64,000 nt of DNA from Rhodanobacter sp. (lineage in GTDB: Bacteria; Pseudomonadota; Gammaproteobacteria; Xanthomonadales; Rhodanobacteraceae): positions 186,001-250,000 of the forward strand of contig SCRM01000005.1 in the NCBI GenBank assembly GCA_004298045.1. The letters run 5' to 3'. Below are positions 17,706 through 27,488 of the stretch, one piece after another. Every line of letters begins with the position of its first letter. Position 1 is the first letter of the stretch. The notes beneath the pieces were generated by a model. It saw only the letters and a program-made list of their open reading frames with translations, was not told where the DNA came from and did no database searches. A program made the position numbers and the translations under genes.

Positions 17706-19427
17706 TCAAGCGCCGGTCTGCAATTGCGTGGTGATCTGTTGCACCCGCGGGTCGGCGGGAGCGAGACGACGCGCGTGATCAAGCGCATTGCCGGCGCCGG
17801 CGCGGTTGCCTTGCCGCAGTTGCTGCTGGGCCTGGTCGAGCCAGGCGCTGGCGAGACGCTGGCGCAGCCCGCCCTGGTCGGCGTCGCCGGGGGCGAGGTC
17901 GCGCAGGTTGGCGAGCATGGCGTCGGCGTCGGCAAGGGCGCCGCGCGCCAGGTCCTGCTCGAAACGTTGACGCACCACTTGCGGCAAGGTTTGCAGGCCT
18001 TGCCGCGCCGCGCCGTTGTTGCCGTCGATCGCCAGCGCATTGCGGTACAGGTCGTACGCGCAGTTGCCGGGTGGCATCATGATGTCGCCGCGCGCCACCG
18101 CGGCCTGCGCGCGTTGCAGCAGGTTGGCCAGCTGGGCACTTTGCGCGGCACTGAGCGGCGGTTGCACCGTGTTGTCGGGGTTGTCGGTGGCGACCGTGGC
18201 GAGCCCTTGCGCGCCGGCTCGCGGCGCCGACGTGGCGTGGCCTTGCTGGTGGTCCTGCTGGTGTTCTTGCAGCCGCGCGCGCGCTTCGGCCAACTCCGCC
18301 GATTTCGGCGCCAGCGGCGCGGCGCGTTTCAGCAGGGAGGCAGCTTGCGCGTAGTCGCCAGCGTCCATGGCGGCGCTGGCCTGTACGGTGAGCGCTTGCG
18401 CGACCTTGCCCAGTCCGGCTTCGGCCTGGGCGTTGTCGGGGGCCAGCGCGAGCGCCGCCCGGTAATGGGCAAGCGCAGTGTCGTCGCCTGGGCCGTCGAT
18501 GTGCCCGGCGCGCAGCGCGGCATCGCCTTGCTGCAGCATGGCGTCGAGGGCCGTGCTGTCCTGCTGGCCGGCTTGGGCACGCGCGGCGCGCAAGCCTGGC
18601 AACGCGGCATTGTTGGGTTGCAGCGAGGAGATTTGCTCGATCGCCGCATCGGCCGTCGTGGTGTTGCCGGCGGCCAGCGCCTGTTGCGCCTGCTTGGCCA
18701 GTGCCGCGGCCACTTGGTCCAGCCCGTGGCTGGCCACGGCGTTGCCGGGCGCGGCCTGCAGTGCGCGTTGATACAGCGCACCTGCGCCCTCCGGCCCGCC
18801 GTATTGGCCGGCCGCCACCGCCTGTTGCGCTTGTTGCACCAAGGAGGAGAGGCGCACCTGCGAGTTGCGTTGCGCGGCAATCAGCTGATCCAGTCGATCC
18901 ACGTCGCTGCCGCCGCCCAGCAGCTCGCGGGCAATGGCCGCTTTTTGCGTGGCGATGTCGAGTTGGCCGGCTTGCACCGCCGCGTCGGCCTGCGCGAGTT
19001 CGGCCGAGCCGACCTGATGCAGGCCATTGCGTGCAGCGTCGTTGTCGGGTTCCAGCGCTATCGCCGCCTGGAACAGCTCGCGCGCGCTGGTGCCGTCGTC
19101 GCCATCCAGATGACCGGCGGCCAGCGCCTGTTGCGCGCGGCCGAGCACATCGTTGAGCTCGGTGCGCGGCAAGAGGCTGCGCAAGCGGTTTTGCTCTACC
19201 CACATGCCGCCGATCACGACCACCAGCGCCACGACGATGGCGGGCAGCAACCAGCGTCGCCGTGCGTGCGGTGCACGCACGGGCTTGCGTGCGGGAGGTT
19301 CCTCGCGCCGTGGACGCGTGTCGCGCGGGGGCGCGTCGATATCGGTATCGAGCTGGTCAAGGTTGCCCAGCGTCGGTTCCGCGCGTTCGTGCGATGGGGA
19401 AGGGGGCTGGTTGCGGCGTTCAGTCAT
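17706..19427 (-). CDS. Single-pass membrane protein with many TPR-like helical repeats
   Basis: 573 aa. A 55-residue charged, Pro-rich cytoplasmic N-terminus is followed by one membrane helix (LLPAIVVALVVVIGGMWV). The rest is a long array of alanine-rich repeats with the pattern LxxAQxALAAGHxxG...A...ALxLxPxNxxAxxGL, i.e. tetratricopeptide-like units of roughly 70-80 residues. Such a layout suggests a periplasmic or cytosolic protein-binding scaffold anchored in the inner membrane. I do not recognise a named family. It lies between relA and the SDR gene on the same strand. Confidence 0.75.
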   Translation of the reverse strand: MTERRNQPPSPSHERAEPTLGNLDQLDTDIDAPPRDTRPRREEPPARKPVRAPHARRRWLLPAIVVALVVVIGGMWVEQNRLRSLLPRTELNDVLGRAQQALAAGHLDGDDGTSARELFQAAIALEPDNDAARNGLHQVGSAELAQADAAVQAGQLDIATQKAAIARELLGGGSDVDRLDQLIAAQRNSQVRLSSLVQQAQQAVAAGQYGGPEGAGALYQRALQAAPGNAVASHGLDQVAAALAKQAQQALAAGNTTTADAAIEQISSLQPNNAALPGLRAARAQAGQQDSTALDAMLQQGDAALRAGHIDGPGDDTALAHYRAALALAPDNAQAEAGLGKVAQALTVQASAAMDAGDYAQAASLLKRAAPLAPKSAELAEARARLQEHQQDHQQGHATSAPRAGAQGLATVATDNPDNTVQPPLSAAQSAQLANLLQRAQAAVARGDIMMPPGNCAYDLYRNALAIDGNNGAARQGLQTLPQVVRQRFEQDLARGALADADAMLANLRDLAPGDADQGGLRQRLASAWLDQAQQQLRQGNRAGAGNALDHARRLAPADPRVQQITTQLQTGA

Positions 19428-19545
19428 GGAATCTGCGGCATCGGCAGTGCATCCACGAGCTTAGCATTGCGATGGTGCATCGCCGCGAGGCGCCGCAACC
19501 GACGTTCAGCGTGGGCGTGGCTCGCACCACCCGGGCGCTGTAGTG

Positions 19546-21684
19546 CTACGGGCGTGCACTGTTGCCGACGCGGTGTGCGTCCACCACATTGGGCAACGCC
19601 AGCAGGCGGTCGAGCAGGGTGGAAAGCTGCTCGAAGTCGCGTACGCGCAGGGTGAAGCGCATTTCCACTTCGCCGCTGGCAGCGATGGCGCGGCTGGCGG
19701 AGGCGATGATGGGCGTGGCCGCGTTGCTGATGACGCCGGCCACATCTTTTTGCAGGCCCTTGCGGTCGTAGCCGCGCAGTTCGATCGCCACCTCGTAGGC
19801 CTGTGCGCTGGGCCGGCCCCAGGCGACGTCGATCACGCGGTCGGGCTCGCGCCGCGCGAGTCGGGCAAGGCTTGCGCAATCGGTGCGATGCACCGACACG
19901 CCGCGCCCGCGGGTGATGTAGCCGCGTACCGGATCGCCCGGCAGCGGCTGGCAGCAGTGGGCGAGCGTGGTGAGCAGGTTGCCGATGCCTTCGATCGTGA
20001 GCGCGCCGGGGTCGGGGGCGGCGGTGCGCGGCGCGGCAGGGGCGGCAGGCAATTCAACTGCGGCGGGTTGGGAGAGTTCCTGCAGCACGCGGGCAATCTG
20101 ACCGCCGCTGATTTCGCCCAGTGCCAGCGCGATCAGCAGCTCTTCCTGGGTCTGCAGGCGGAAATGCCTGGGCAGCTCGGCAAGATCGGTTTCCGGCAAG
20201 CCAAGACGCTTCAGTTCGCGCTCGAACAGGGCGCGGCCAACGCCGAGGTTGGCGTCGTGCGCCTGCTTGCGGAACCACGTGCGCACTTTTTCGCGGGCAC
20301 GCGCACTGTTCAGGAAACCGTGGTGCGGCGAAAGCCAGTCGCGGCTGGGCTCGGCGACTTTCGCAGTAAGGATCTCCACCCGGTCGCCGCTTTGCGGCTG
20401 GAACGTGAGCGGCACGATGCGGCCGTTGACCTTGGCGCCGCGGCAGCGGTGGCCGACTTCGGTATGCACGTGGTAGGCGAAATCAAGCACGGTGGAACCG
20501 TGCGGCAGGTCGACCACCTCGCCCTTGGGGGTGAGCAGGTAGACGCGGTCCTCGATCAGCTCGGTCTTGAGGTCGGCGGCCAGCGCGCCGTCGTCTTCGC
20601 CGCGCGCATCGAGCAGTTTGCGCATCCAGGCGATCTTGGCCTCGAACTCGGCATCGGCGGCGCCGCCTTCCTTGTAACGCCAGTGCGCGGCGACGCCGAG
20701 CTCGTTGGCGCGGTGCATGGCGTGGGTGCGGATCTGCACCTCCAGCGTCTTGCGGTGCGGGCCGATCACCGCGGTGTGCAGCGAGCGATAGCCGTTGCCC
20801 TTGGGACGCGCGAGGTAATCGTCGAACTCGCGCGGCAGGTGCGGCCACAGGGTGTGCACCACGCCGAGGGCGGCGTAGCAGTCGGCCACGGTGTCGACCA
20901 GGATGCGCACCGCGCGGATGTCGTACAGCTCGGAAAACGCCAGCCCCTTTTTCTGCATCTTTTTCCAGATGGAATAGATGTGCTTGGGGCGGCCGGCAAG
21001 GTCGGCATGGATGCCGGCGGCTTCCAGCGCGCGACGCAGTTCGGCGAGCGATTCGGCAATGAACGCCTCGCGATCGGTGCGCCGTTCGTCGAGCAGCTTG
21101 GCGATGCGCTTGTAGATGTCCGGCTGCAGATAGCGGAACGCGAGGTCTTCCAACTCCCACTTGAGCTGCCAGATGCCCAGCCGGTTGGCGAGTGGCGCGT
21201 GGATGTCACGCGTGAGCCGCGCCAGCGCGAGGCGTTCGGCCTCGGAGGCCGTGGCCGTGGCACGCAGGCGCACGAGCTGGCGTGCCAGCAGCACGAACAC
21301 CACGCGCAGGTCGCGGATGATCGCCAGCAGCAGCCTGCGCAAGCCTTCGGAACCGCTGTCCGCTGACCGCTGCGCATGCAATGCCCAGACCTTTTCCGCC
21401 GCCAGCTGGCCGTCGACGAGGCGGCGCAGCTCTTCCGGCAGCCCGGCGGCGTGCGCCTTCCAGGCGGCGTTGTCGTGCACCGCCAGCTCGAACCACACCG
21501 CCGAGGCCATCGTCGGCGCGTCGCAGCCCAGCGCGGTAAGCAGGTCGAGCACGTCGCGGCAGACGCGATCGCTGCCGTCGCGCACCTTCAGCGCATCGAG
21601 CGCGGTCGCCAGCATCGGTGAGGCATGCGCGCGCTGGTGCCAATCGGTTTGCGGGTCGGCAATGGGGGACGTGCGCTGAACCAT
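19546..21684 (-). CDS. relA: GTP pyrophosphokinase RelA, (p)ppGpp synthetase I
   Basis: 712 aa. Makes (p)ppGpp on stalled ribosomes. The hydrolase region (about 30-170) lacks the HD pair of SpoT. The synthetase domain contains RPKHIYSIWKKMQKKG, FSELYDIRAVRI and the EFDDYLARPKGNGYRSLHT stretch; the EFDD motif (instead of RxKD) is characteristic of monofunctional RelA. Then come TGS (VYLLTPKGEVVDLPHGSTVLDFAYHVHT), zinc-finger (AHCCQPLPGD) and C-terminal ACT domains. The start is ATG 21684; the upstream frame is unrelated. Confidence 0.96.
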   Translation of the reverse strand: MVQRTSPIADPQTDWHQRAHASPMLATALDALKVRDGSDRVCRDVLDLLTALGCDAPTMASAVWFELAVHDNAAWKAHAAGLPEELRRLVDGQLAAEKVWALHAQRSADSGSEGLRRLLLAIIRDLRVVFVLLARQLVRLRATATASEAERLALARLTRDIHAPLANRLGIWQLKWELEDLAFRYLQPDIYKRIAKLLDERRTDREAFIAESLAELRRALEAAGIHADLAGRPKHIYSIWKKMQKKGLAFSELYDIRAVRILVDTVADCYAALGVVHTLWPHLPREFDDYLARPKGNGYRSLHTAVIGPHRKTLEVQIRTHAMHRANELGVAAHWRYKEGGAADAEFEAKIAWMRKLLDARGEDDGALAADLKTELIEDRVYLLTPKGEVVDLPHGSTVLDFAYHVHTEVGHRCRGAKVNGRIVPLTFQPQSGDRVEILTAKVAEPSRDWLSPHHGFLNSARAREKVRTWFRKQAHDANLGVGRALFERELKRLGLPETDLAELPRHFRLQTQEELLIALALGEISGGQIARVLQELSQPAAVELPAAPAAPRTAAPDPGALTIEGIGNLLTTLAHCCQPLPGDPVRGYITRGRGVSVHRTDCASLARLARREPDRVIDVAWGRPSAQAYEVAIELRGYDRKGLQKDVAGVISNAATPIIASASRAIAASGEVEMRFTLRVRDFEQLSTLLDRLLALPNVVDAHRVGNSARP

Positions 21685-21766
21685 GCGCGCATTGTAGGGC
21701 GACTGGTTGGAATGCCTTGTGCACAGGCACAATGCCCGCTGCGACCCACTTTCCACGGAGCCCGCC

Positions 21767-22300
21767 ATGTCCGTTTCCTGCTGGTTGCGCCCGCTTGCGC
21801 TGACCGCGCTGCTTGTCGTTTCGGCACTGGCGGCTGGCCACGCCCAGGAGGCTCCGTCGCTGGCCGCGCGCATGGGCGCGGCCGCGTTTCACCGCGCCGG
21901 CCTCGATCAGTTGAGCCCGCAACAGCTCAAGGTGCTGGAAGGCTGGCTGGCGGCCCACGATGGCGAGCTGGCGCGTCAGCGCCCGCTGGCGGCCGAAGGC
22001 TCGGCCACCGTGGCTGCTGAGCGCGCGTCCCGGCGCGCCGCACCGGCAACAGCCAGCAAACCGAAGCTGGGGCGGGTGGCCATCCGCAGTACCGTGGCCG
22101 GCGCGTTCCGCGGCTGGCAACCGGGCGCCGTGCTGGTGCTGGCCAACGGTCAGCGGTGGCGCGTGGCCGACGACAGCATGCTGGATACCGGCAAGGCGCT
22201 CGATTCGCCCGCGGTGACCATCCAGCCGGGCCTGGTCGGCGGTTGGCTGCTCAAGGTCGACGGCTACAACACTGCGGCGCGGGTGCAGCCGGCCAACTGA
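21767..22300 (+). CDS. Small secreted/periplasmic hypothetical protein
   Basis: 177 aa from ATG 21767, with CGGAG upstream. It has a clear signal peptide (PLALTALLVVSALAAGHAQEAP), a helical segment with LDQLSPQQLKVLEGWL, an Ala/Arg-rich linker, and a C-terminal beta-rich part (GRVAIRSTVAGAFRGWQPGAVLVLANGQRWRVADD) that looks like a small SH3-like or OB-like barrel. I do not know the function. It is divergent from relA, with 82 bases between the starts. Confidence 0.7.
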   Translation: MSVSCWLRPLALTALLVVSALAAGHAQEAPSLAARMGAAAFHRAGLDQLSPQQLKVLEGWLAAHDGELARQRPLAAEGSATVAAERASRRAAPATASKPKLGRVAIRSTVAGAFRGWQPGAVLVLANGQRWRVADDSMLDTGKALDSPAVTIQPGLVGGWLLKVDGYNTAARVQPAN

Positions 22301-22303
22301 AAC

Positions 22304-22367
22304 GGGGTCACCATTTCGCCCCGGAGGAATTGAGTCCGCCACTCCCTGCCGGCGAAATGGCGACCCC
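22304..22367. terminator. Inverted repeat between convergent genes
   Basis: A 17-bp stem (22304-22320 with 22351-22367, one G-U-type mismatch) with a 30-base loop, directly after the secreted-protein stop and just before the end of hrpA. It contains GGCGAAATGG arms. Probably a bidirectional transcription end or a mobile palindrome. There is no T-run, so Rho-independent action is uncertain. Confidence 0.55.
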
Positions 22368-22373
22368 ATTTCG

Positions 22374-25300
22374 CTACGGGCGAGATGCCCCCCTTTCGAT
22401 GCCGGCGGCGCGTGCCAGGCGCTTGGCCGACACCGGCTCGGCGGTCTTGAGCTCTTGCGCAAACAGCGATACCCGCCATTCCTCGATCAGCCAGCGCAGC
22501 TCGTCGAGCCCTTCGGCGCCCTCGGCGCGACGTTTCAGGTATTCGCGCCAATAGGGCAGCACCTGCAGCATGCGCTGCTGATCCTTGGCCGGATCCTGTT
22601 GCAGGCGTTCGGCGCGCAGGCGCATCGCCTTGAGGTAGCGTGGCAGGTGTACCAGCCGCGTGCAGGGCAACTCGCGCAGAAAGCCGGGCGTGAGCAGCGC
22701 ATCGGCCTGTTCGTGCAGATCGTCGTAACTGGCGCGCGCAAAGCCAAGCAGCGGCGGCGTGAGCCAGTGGCGCAGCTCGGCCTGGGTTTCAATGATCGGT
22801 TCGGCGAGTTTCAGCCGTTCGATCGCCGCGGCAAAGAGGTCGCGTGCGGCATGCAGGTGCAGCGTGGTGAAGGCGCCGGCGCTGCGCACGTCGAGATCGA
22901 GCGTGCCGATCAGGTCGGCCAGCGCGCCTTCGACCAGGTCTTCACGCAGGCTTTCGGCGCTGCCGAGCGGCGCGAATTTCAGCGCCAGCGGGTTGCCGAT
23001 CGGCAACCGTCGCCGCGCCTGCTTCAGATCGGTGGCGAGCGCGTGGCGCAACAGGCGCAGCACGCCTTGCGCATGTTGCTGCATCGCCTCGTCGCGGCGC
23101 TCGAACACGCGCAGCGCCACACCGTCGCCGAGATCGACCAGCGCCGGGTAGGCGACAAGGTTGCCGGCGGAGCTCACCTCGTGCGGGATCTCCTCGAAAT
23201 CCCAGTGCGTAACATCTTCGCGTGTCAGCTCAATGTCGGTCTTGCGCGAGAACGCTTCGCGTGCGCGGGCCTCCCACGTGGCCCGCAGCGCGGCGAGGTC
23301 GCGCCCGGTGGCCAGCGTGTGCCCGTGCTCGTCGTGCACGCGGTAGCGCATGAGGTAGTGCGGCGCGAGCTCGATGCCGGCGAACTCCGCGGCGGCAAGC
23401 GGCACACCGGTGGTACGCGACAGGAAAGTGGCCAGCGCCTGCGCAAGCGGCGTGTCGCGCGGCGCTTCGGCCTCGGCGAACGCGCGCGCGAAATCCGGCG
23501 CGGGCACAAAGTTGCGGCGCAACGCCTTGGGCAAGCCGCGGATCAGCTCGGCCGCCTTCTCCGCCAAGAGGCCCGGCACCAGCCATTCGCAGCGGGCGGC
23601 GGGCAGCGCATTGAGCATCGCCAGCGGCAGGTGCAGGGTGACGCCGTCGGCCTCGTCGCCGGGCACGAAGCGGTATTCGAGGCGATAGCGCTGCGCGGCG
23701 CCAGGTGCCTGGACGTCCAAAGCCGCGGGAAATGCCTTGGGATCGAGTCCGGCGCCGCCGACCATCACGTCGTCCAGCGACCAGCGCAGCGCCGCCTGTT
23801 CCGCCGGCCGCGCGCGGCGATACCAGGCGTCCAGCGCGCGGCTGCTGGAGATCTCCTCCGGCAACTTGCCGCGAAAAAAATCCACCAGCGCGTCCTCGTC
23901 GCGGATCAAACCCTCGCGGCGTTGGCGCGCCTCGATGCCGTGCGCGTCTTCCAGCACGCGCTGGTTGGCGCGCACGAAATCCGCGCGGGCATCGAGGTCG
24001 CCGCGCACCAGCGCTTCGCGCAGGAAGATTTCGTGCGCGAGCGGCGGGTCCTGCCGGTCAAACGTGATCGGTCGGCGTTCGACCAGCGTCAACCCGAACA
24101 GGCTCACTTGCTCGTAGGCCACCACGCAGCCGCGCTTTTTCGACCAGTGCGGATCGCGGCACGCGGTTTTTACCAGGTGCGCGGCTTGCTGCTCGACCCA
24201 CGCCGGTTCGATCCGCCCGCATGCCATCGCCCACACCTTGCCGCTGATGTCGAGGATCTGCGCGGCAAACAGCCAGTTTGGCGGCACTTTGGCGAGGGCG
24301 GAGCCGGGAAACACCTGGAATTTCCGCTCGCGTGGCCCGAGGTAGATGCCGCGCTCGTCCTTGCGCCCCACCTGTGTGGGCAACCCGGCCAGCAGCGAGC
24401 GGTGGATGGCCTCGTAGGCAAGCGATGCTGCGTCTTCATCCCGCTCCTTGCTTTTGCCTCCTCTCCCCTCCGGGGAAAGGATTGAGGCGAGGGGGGCGGA
24501 CTGGCGAGAGCGTTCGTGTGAAGCACGTGGGTTCTGCCCGCCGTCCCGCAAGCCTGGCCCCTCACCCCGTCGCTCTTCCCGTGGCGGAGCGGGGGACGGG
24601 CCGCGGCCTTTGCGCGAGGGAGCGGGGGAGGCGCTGTGGCCTTCCGGTTGGGGTGAAGAGATCTGGGCGTCGAGCTTCCAGCCGAGCTCCTGCACCACCA
24701 GCAGCAATTGCCGGTGCAGCTCGCGCCATTCGCGCATGCGCAGAAAGCTCAGGAAATGCCGCGTGCACCAGTCGCGCAGCTTTGATTGCGTGAGGTCGCG
24801 GTGGGCGGCGCCGTACTCGCGCCACAGGTTGAGCACGCCGATGAAATCGGATTTCGGATCGCTGAAGGTCGCATGCGCAGCGTCCGCCTGTTGGCGTGCA
24901 TCGGCTGGACGTTCGCGCGGGTCCTGGATGCTGAGGAAGGCGACCAGCGCCAGCATCTCGCGCAGCGCGCCGCGGCGCTCGCCCTCGACCAGCATGCGTG
25001 CGAGCTGCACGTCGACTGGCAGGCGTGCAAGCGTGCGGCCGGTGGCAGTGAGGCGGCGCGCGCTGTCGATGGCGCCGATTTCCGCGAGGCGGCGATAGCC
25101 GTCGGCCACGACGCGCGGGTCGGGTGCATCGAGAAACGGAAACTGCTCCACTTCGCCGAGCTTCAACGCCAGCATGCGCAGGATCACGTTGGCCAGCGCG
25201 GCGCGCAGCAATTCGGGGTCGGTGAACGCGGGGCGCGCGGCAAAATCCGCCTCGTCGTACAGGCGATAGCAGATGCCGGGGCCGATGCGCCCGCAGCGGC

Positions 25301-26546
25301 CCTTGCGCTGGTCGGCGGCGGCTTGCGACACCCGCTCGATGTACAGCCGTTCGACCTGGCTGCGCTGGCTGTAGCGCTTGACCCGCGCGTTGCCGGTGTC
25401 GACCACGTAGCGGATGCGCGGCACCGTGAGCGAGGTCTCCGCGACGTTGGTCGCCAGCACCACACGCCGCTTCGGGCCGGGCTTGAACACGCGATCCTGT
25501 TCGGCGGCGGAGAGCCGCGCGTACAGCGGCAGGATCTCCGTGGCCCGGTATTGCCGACGCGACAGGAGCTGGTGCGCATCGCGGATCTCGCGCTCGCCGG
25601 GCAGAAACACTAGCACGTCGCCGGGGCCGGTTCCGAGGCTGTGGTCGGCCATGATCTCGTCGACCACCGCGGCGATGTGCTCCGTGCTGCCCTGTCTGGA
25701 GTCAGGTTCGCTTTTTGCCGAACCCCGCTCGTGATCGGCGGGTCGCCAACGCACTTCCACCGGATACGCGCGGCCTTCCACTTCCACCACCGGCGCGTTG
25801 CCGAAGTGCGCGGCAAAACGCGCGGTGTCGATCGTGGCCGAGGTGACGATGATCTTCAGGCCCGGTCGGCGCTCGGCGAGGCGCTTCAGGTAGCCGAGCA
25901 GGAAGTCGATGTTGAGGCTGCGCTCGTGCGCCTCGTCGATGATCAGCGTGTCATACGCGGAGAGCCACGGATCGCCCTGGGTTTCCGCCAGCAAAATGCC
26001 GTCGGTCATGAACTTGACCAGCGTGCGGTCGGAGACGTGCTCGGTGAAGCGCACCTGGAAACCCACGAGGTCACCGGTTTGCGTGCCCAGCTCCTCCGCG
26101 ACGCGGCGCGCCACCGAGCGTGCGGCGAGCCGGCGCGGCTGGGTGCAGCCGATGATGCCGGCCTCGCCGCGTCCGGCGGCCAGGCACAGCTTGGGCAATT
26201 GGGTGGTTTTCCCCGAGCCGGTTTCGCCGGCAATCACCACGATCTGGTGCTCGCGGATCAGCTCGACGATGGCGTCGGCGTGCGCGGTGATCGGCAGCGT
26301 CTCGTCCAGGCGGATCGCCGGCTTCGCCGCCACCCGGGCTGCGCGTTTCGCGGCGGAGGCCGCGATGGCGGCGGCAAGCGCCGCCAGCTTGCGCGCATCC
26401 GGGGTTTTCGACAGCTGCCGCCAGCGTCCGGACAGACGTCCAAAATCGCGGCTGCACACCCCGTCCAGCGCGCGCTTGAGCGCGTGCAGCGAGGGTATTT
26501 CAGGCGCGGGCAGTGGGGCGTCGCGGTCGTTCATGGAGCCGCCCAT
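22374..26546 (-). CDS. hrpA: ATP-dependent RNA helicase HrpA (DEAH box)
   Basis: 1390 aa versus about 1300 in E. coli. Walker A GETGSGKTTQLPK, DEAH box IIDEAHERSLN, motif III VTSATID, ATNVAETSLTVP and QRKGRCGRIGPG are intact; helicase-associated, OB and HrpA-specific C-terminal regions (DUF3418) follow. HrpA resolves stalled or collided ribosomes on mRNA. About 76 extra residues lie between LVVQELGWKLDAQ and AYEAIHRSLLAGL. They are rich in Pro, Gly, Arg and Ser and are encoded by repeat-like DNA (see separate entry). A shorter unusual stretch (RGSAKSEPDSRQGSTEH) follows the Walker helicase core. ATG 26534 is an alternative start. Confidence 0.95.
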   Translation of the reverse strand: MGGSMNDRDAPLPAPEIPSLHALKRALDGVCSRDFGRLSGRWRQLSKTPDARKLAALAAAIAASAAKRAARVAAKPAIRLDETLPITAHADAIVELIREHQIVVIAGETGSGKTTQLPKLCLAAGRGEAGIIGCTQPRRLAARSVARRVAEELGTQTGDLVGFQVRFTEHVSDRTLVKFMTDGILLAETQGDPWLSAYDTLIIDEAHERSLNIDFLLGYLKRLAERRPGLKIIVTSATIDTARFAAHFGNAPVVEVEGRAYPVEVRWRPADHERGSAKSEPDSRQGSTEHIAAVVDEIMADHSLGTGPGDVLVFLPGEREIRDAHQLLSRRQYRATEILPLYARLSAAEQDRVFKPGPKRRVVLATNVAETSLTVPRIRYVVDTGNARVKRYSQRSQVERLYIERVSQAAADQRKGRCGRIGPGICYRLYDEADFAARPAFTDPELLRAALANVILRMLALKLGEVEQFPFLDAPDPRVVADGYRRLAEIGAIDSARRLTATGRTLARLPVDVQLARMLVEGERRGALREMLALVAFLSIQDPRERPADARQQADAAHATFSDPKSDFIGVLNLWREYGAAHRDLTQSKLRDWCTRHFLSFLRMREWRELHRQLLLVVQELGWKLDAQISSPQPEGHSASPAPSRKGRGPSPAPPREERRGEGPGLRDGGQNPRASHERSRQSAPLASILSPEGRGGKSKERDEDAASLAYEAIHRSLLAGLPTQVGRKDERGIYLGPRERKFQVFPGSALAKVPPNWLFAAQILDISGKVWAMACGRIEPAWVEQQAAHLVKTACRDPHWSKKRGCVVAYEQVSLFGLTLVERRPITFDRQDPPLAHEIFLREALVRGDLDARADFVRANQRVLEDAHGIEARQRREGLIRDEDALVDFFRGKLPEEISSSRALDAWYRRARPAEQAALRWSLDDVMVGGAGLDPKAFPAALDVQAPGAAQRYRLEYRFVPGDEADGVTLHLPLAMLNALPAARCEWLVPGLLAEKAAELIRGLPKALRRNFVPAPDFARAFAEAEAPRDTPLAQALATFLSRTTGVPLAAAEFAGIELAPHYLMRYRVHDEHGHTLATGRDLAALRATWEARAREAFSRKTDIELTREDVTHWDFEEIPHEVSSAGNLVAYPALVDLGDGVALRVFERRDEAMQQHAQGVLRLLRHALATDLKQARRRLPIGNPLALKFAPLGSAESLREDLVEGALADLIGTLDLDVRSAGAFTTLHLHAARDLFAAAIERLKLAEPIIETQAELRHWLTPPLLGFARASYDDLHEQADALLTPGFLRELPCTRLVHLPRYLKAMRLRAERLQQDPAKDQQRMLQVLPYWREYLKRRAEGAEGLDELRWLIEEWRVSLFAQELKTAEPVSAKRLARAAGIERGASRP
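24430..24659. repeat. In-frame low-complexity insert inside hrpA
   Basis: About 230 bases made of palindromic and purine/pyrimidine-skewed blocks (CCTCTCCCCTCCGGGGAAAG, CGAGGGAGCGGGGGAGG). Such blocks resemble the intergenic CCCTCTCCC...GGGAGAGGG palindromes common in proteobacteria. In the minus-strand reading they add peptides such as PSPAPPREERRGEG and LSPEGRGGKSKE to HrpA without breaking the frame. The boundaries are estimated from where HrpA homology stops and resumes. Confidence 0.7.
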
Positions 26547-26579
26547 GATAGCGGCTCCACACCGCTGCCCCGTGCGGCG

Positions 26580-26963
26580 TCAGTGCTTGCGGGCGTCCAG
26601 GCTCCACGCACCGGCGCCACGGCTGGCCATGACAAACAGCGCGCCGCCGAGTGCCAGTTCGGCAAAAAAGATGATTTGATCGAGTTGCGGGCCACTCGGG
26701 CTATGGAAGAACAACACGGCCAACACGCAGAAGCCGCCAAGGAGGAACGACACGATACGGGTGTGCCAGCCGATCAATAGCAAAATGCCCCCGCCGAGCT
26801 CGGTCAGGATCACCAGTGGCATCAACCAGGTGGGCACGCCGTGGGCCGTCATATAGGCGGCAGTTCCAGCGTAGCCAGTAATTTTTTCAATGCCAGACGG
26901 GATAAAGAAAACGGCGATGAGGATGCGGCCGAGCAGGTCAAGCGCGTGGCGAATGGTGTCCAT
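26580..26963 (-). CDS. DoxX family membrane protein
   Basis: 127 aa from ATG 26963 with four hydrophobic helices. Family features include LLGRILIAVFFIPSGIEKI at the N-terminus, GVPTWLMPLVILTELGGGILLLIGW and a final FFAELALGGALFVMASRG. DoxX/SURF4-like proteins are small inner-membrane proteins linked to quinone or thiol redox metabolism, but no precise role is established for this type. The upstream frame extension is not supported. It is monocistronic, on the same strand as hrpA, 33 bases upstream of it. Confidence 0.85.
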   Translation of the reverse strand: MDTIRHALDLLGRILIAVFFIPSGIEKITGYAGTAAYMTAHGVPTWLMPLVILTELGGGILLLIGWHTRIVSFLLGGFCVLAVLFFHSPSGPQLDQIIFFAELALGGALFVMASRGAGAWSLDARKH

Positions 26964-27488
26964 CGAGCGATTCCTTGGGTTGGCAACGGGGAGTTTCGCC
27001 GCCAGCGCACACCGCTGCGTGCAGCAAGCGAAACTCGGGCCCGCATTGTGGGCCGCCCCGCGGCCGGCTCGCAATGAAGACGAGGTCAAGGCCGACGGGG
27101 CGTGGCGTGTTGCGGGTCGGGATTCGCTCCAGCGGGCCACCGCGCAACGTATTTCGGCTGGGATCCGACCGGCAAGGCCCGTGTGTGGTGCCACGCTTGC
27201 CTCGTCTCCAGTACCGCATCGCTGGCCGAAGTACCGGCTCGCCACGGCCTCCCGGCGCGACATGCCGGACCGGCGCACCCACCTGATCGGGAAGCGCCGG
27301 CAATCCACGTGTGCCTGCCTGCCGGAGCGGCAGGCAGGCCGCCAACGAGGGCAGCGCGTGGCAGCCTTCGCCGCACCTGGGCGGCATGTGATCGGCGTGC
27401 CGCGCGCCTTCACCGCGGCAAAAACCGACGCTTGAGTCCTTTCCGCTCGCTAGACTCGGCTCGTTCTCTGGCAAGCGAGGAGCCCAGC
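26964..27488. other. 525-base region with no recognisable gene; strong hairpin
   Basis: Several overlapping open frames exist on both strands, but none shows a family motif, a ribosome site or consistent extent. A perfect 12-bp stem with loop GAG (27313-27324 with 27328-27339, GCCTGCCTGCCG arms) lies in the middle. It holds the promoters of the divergent doxX and MBL genes and possibly gene remnants. Confidence 0.45.

Noticed and set aside
26890..27435. Plus-strand frame of 181 codons upstream of the MBL gene
   Set aside because: Overlaps the doxX coding start on the other strand and shows no motif; three other frames here are equally open.
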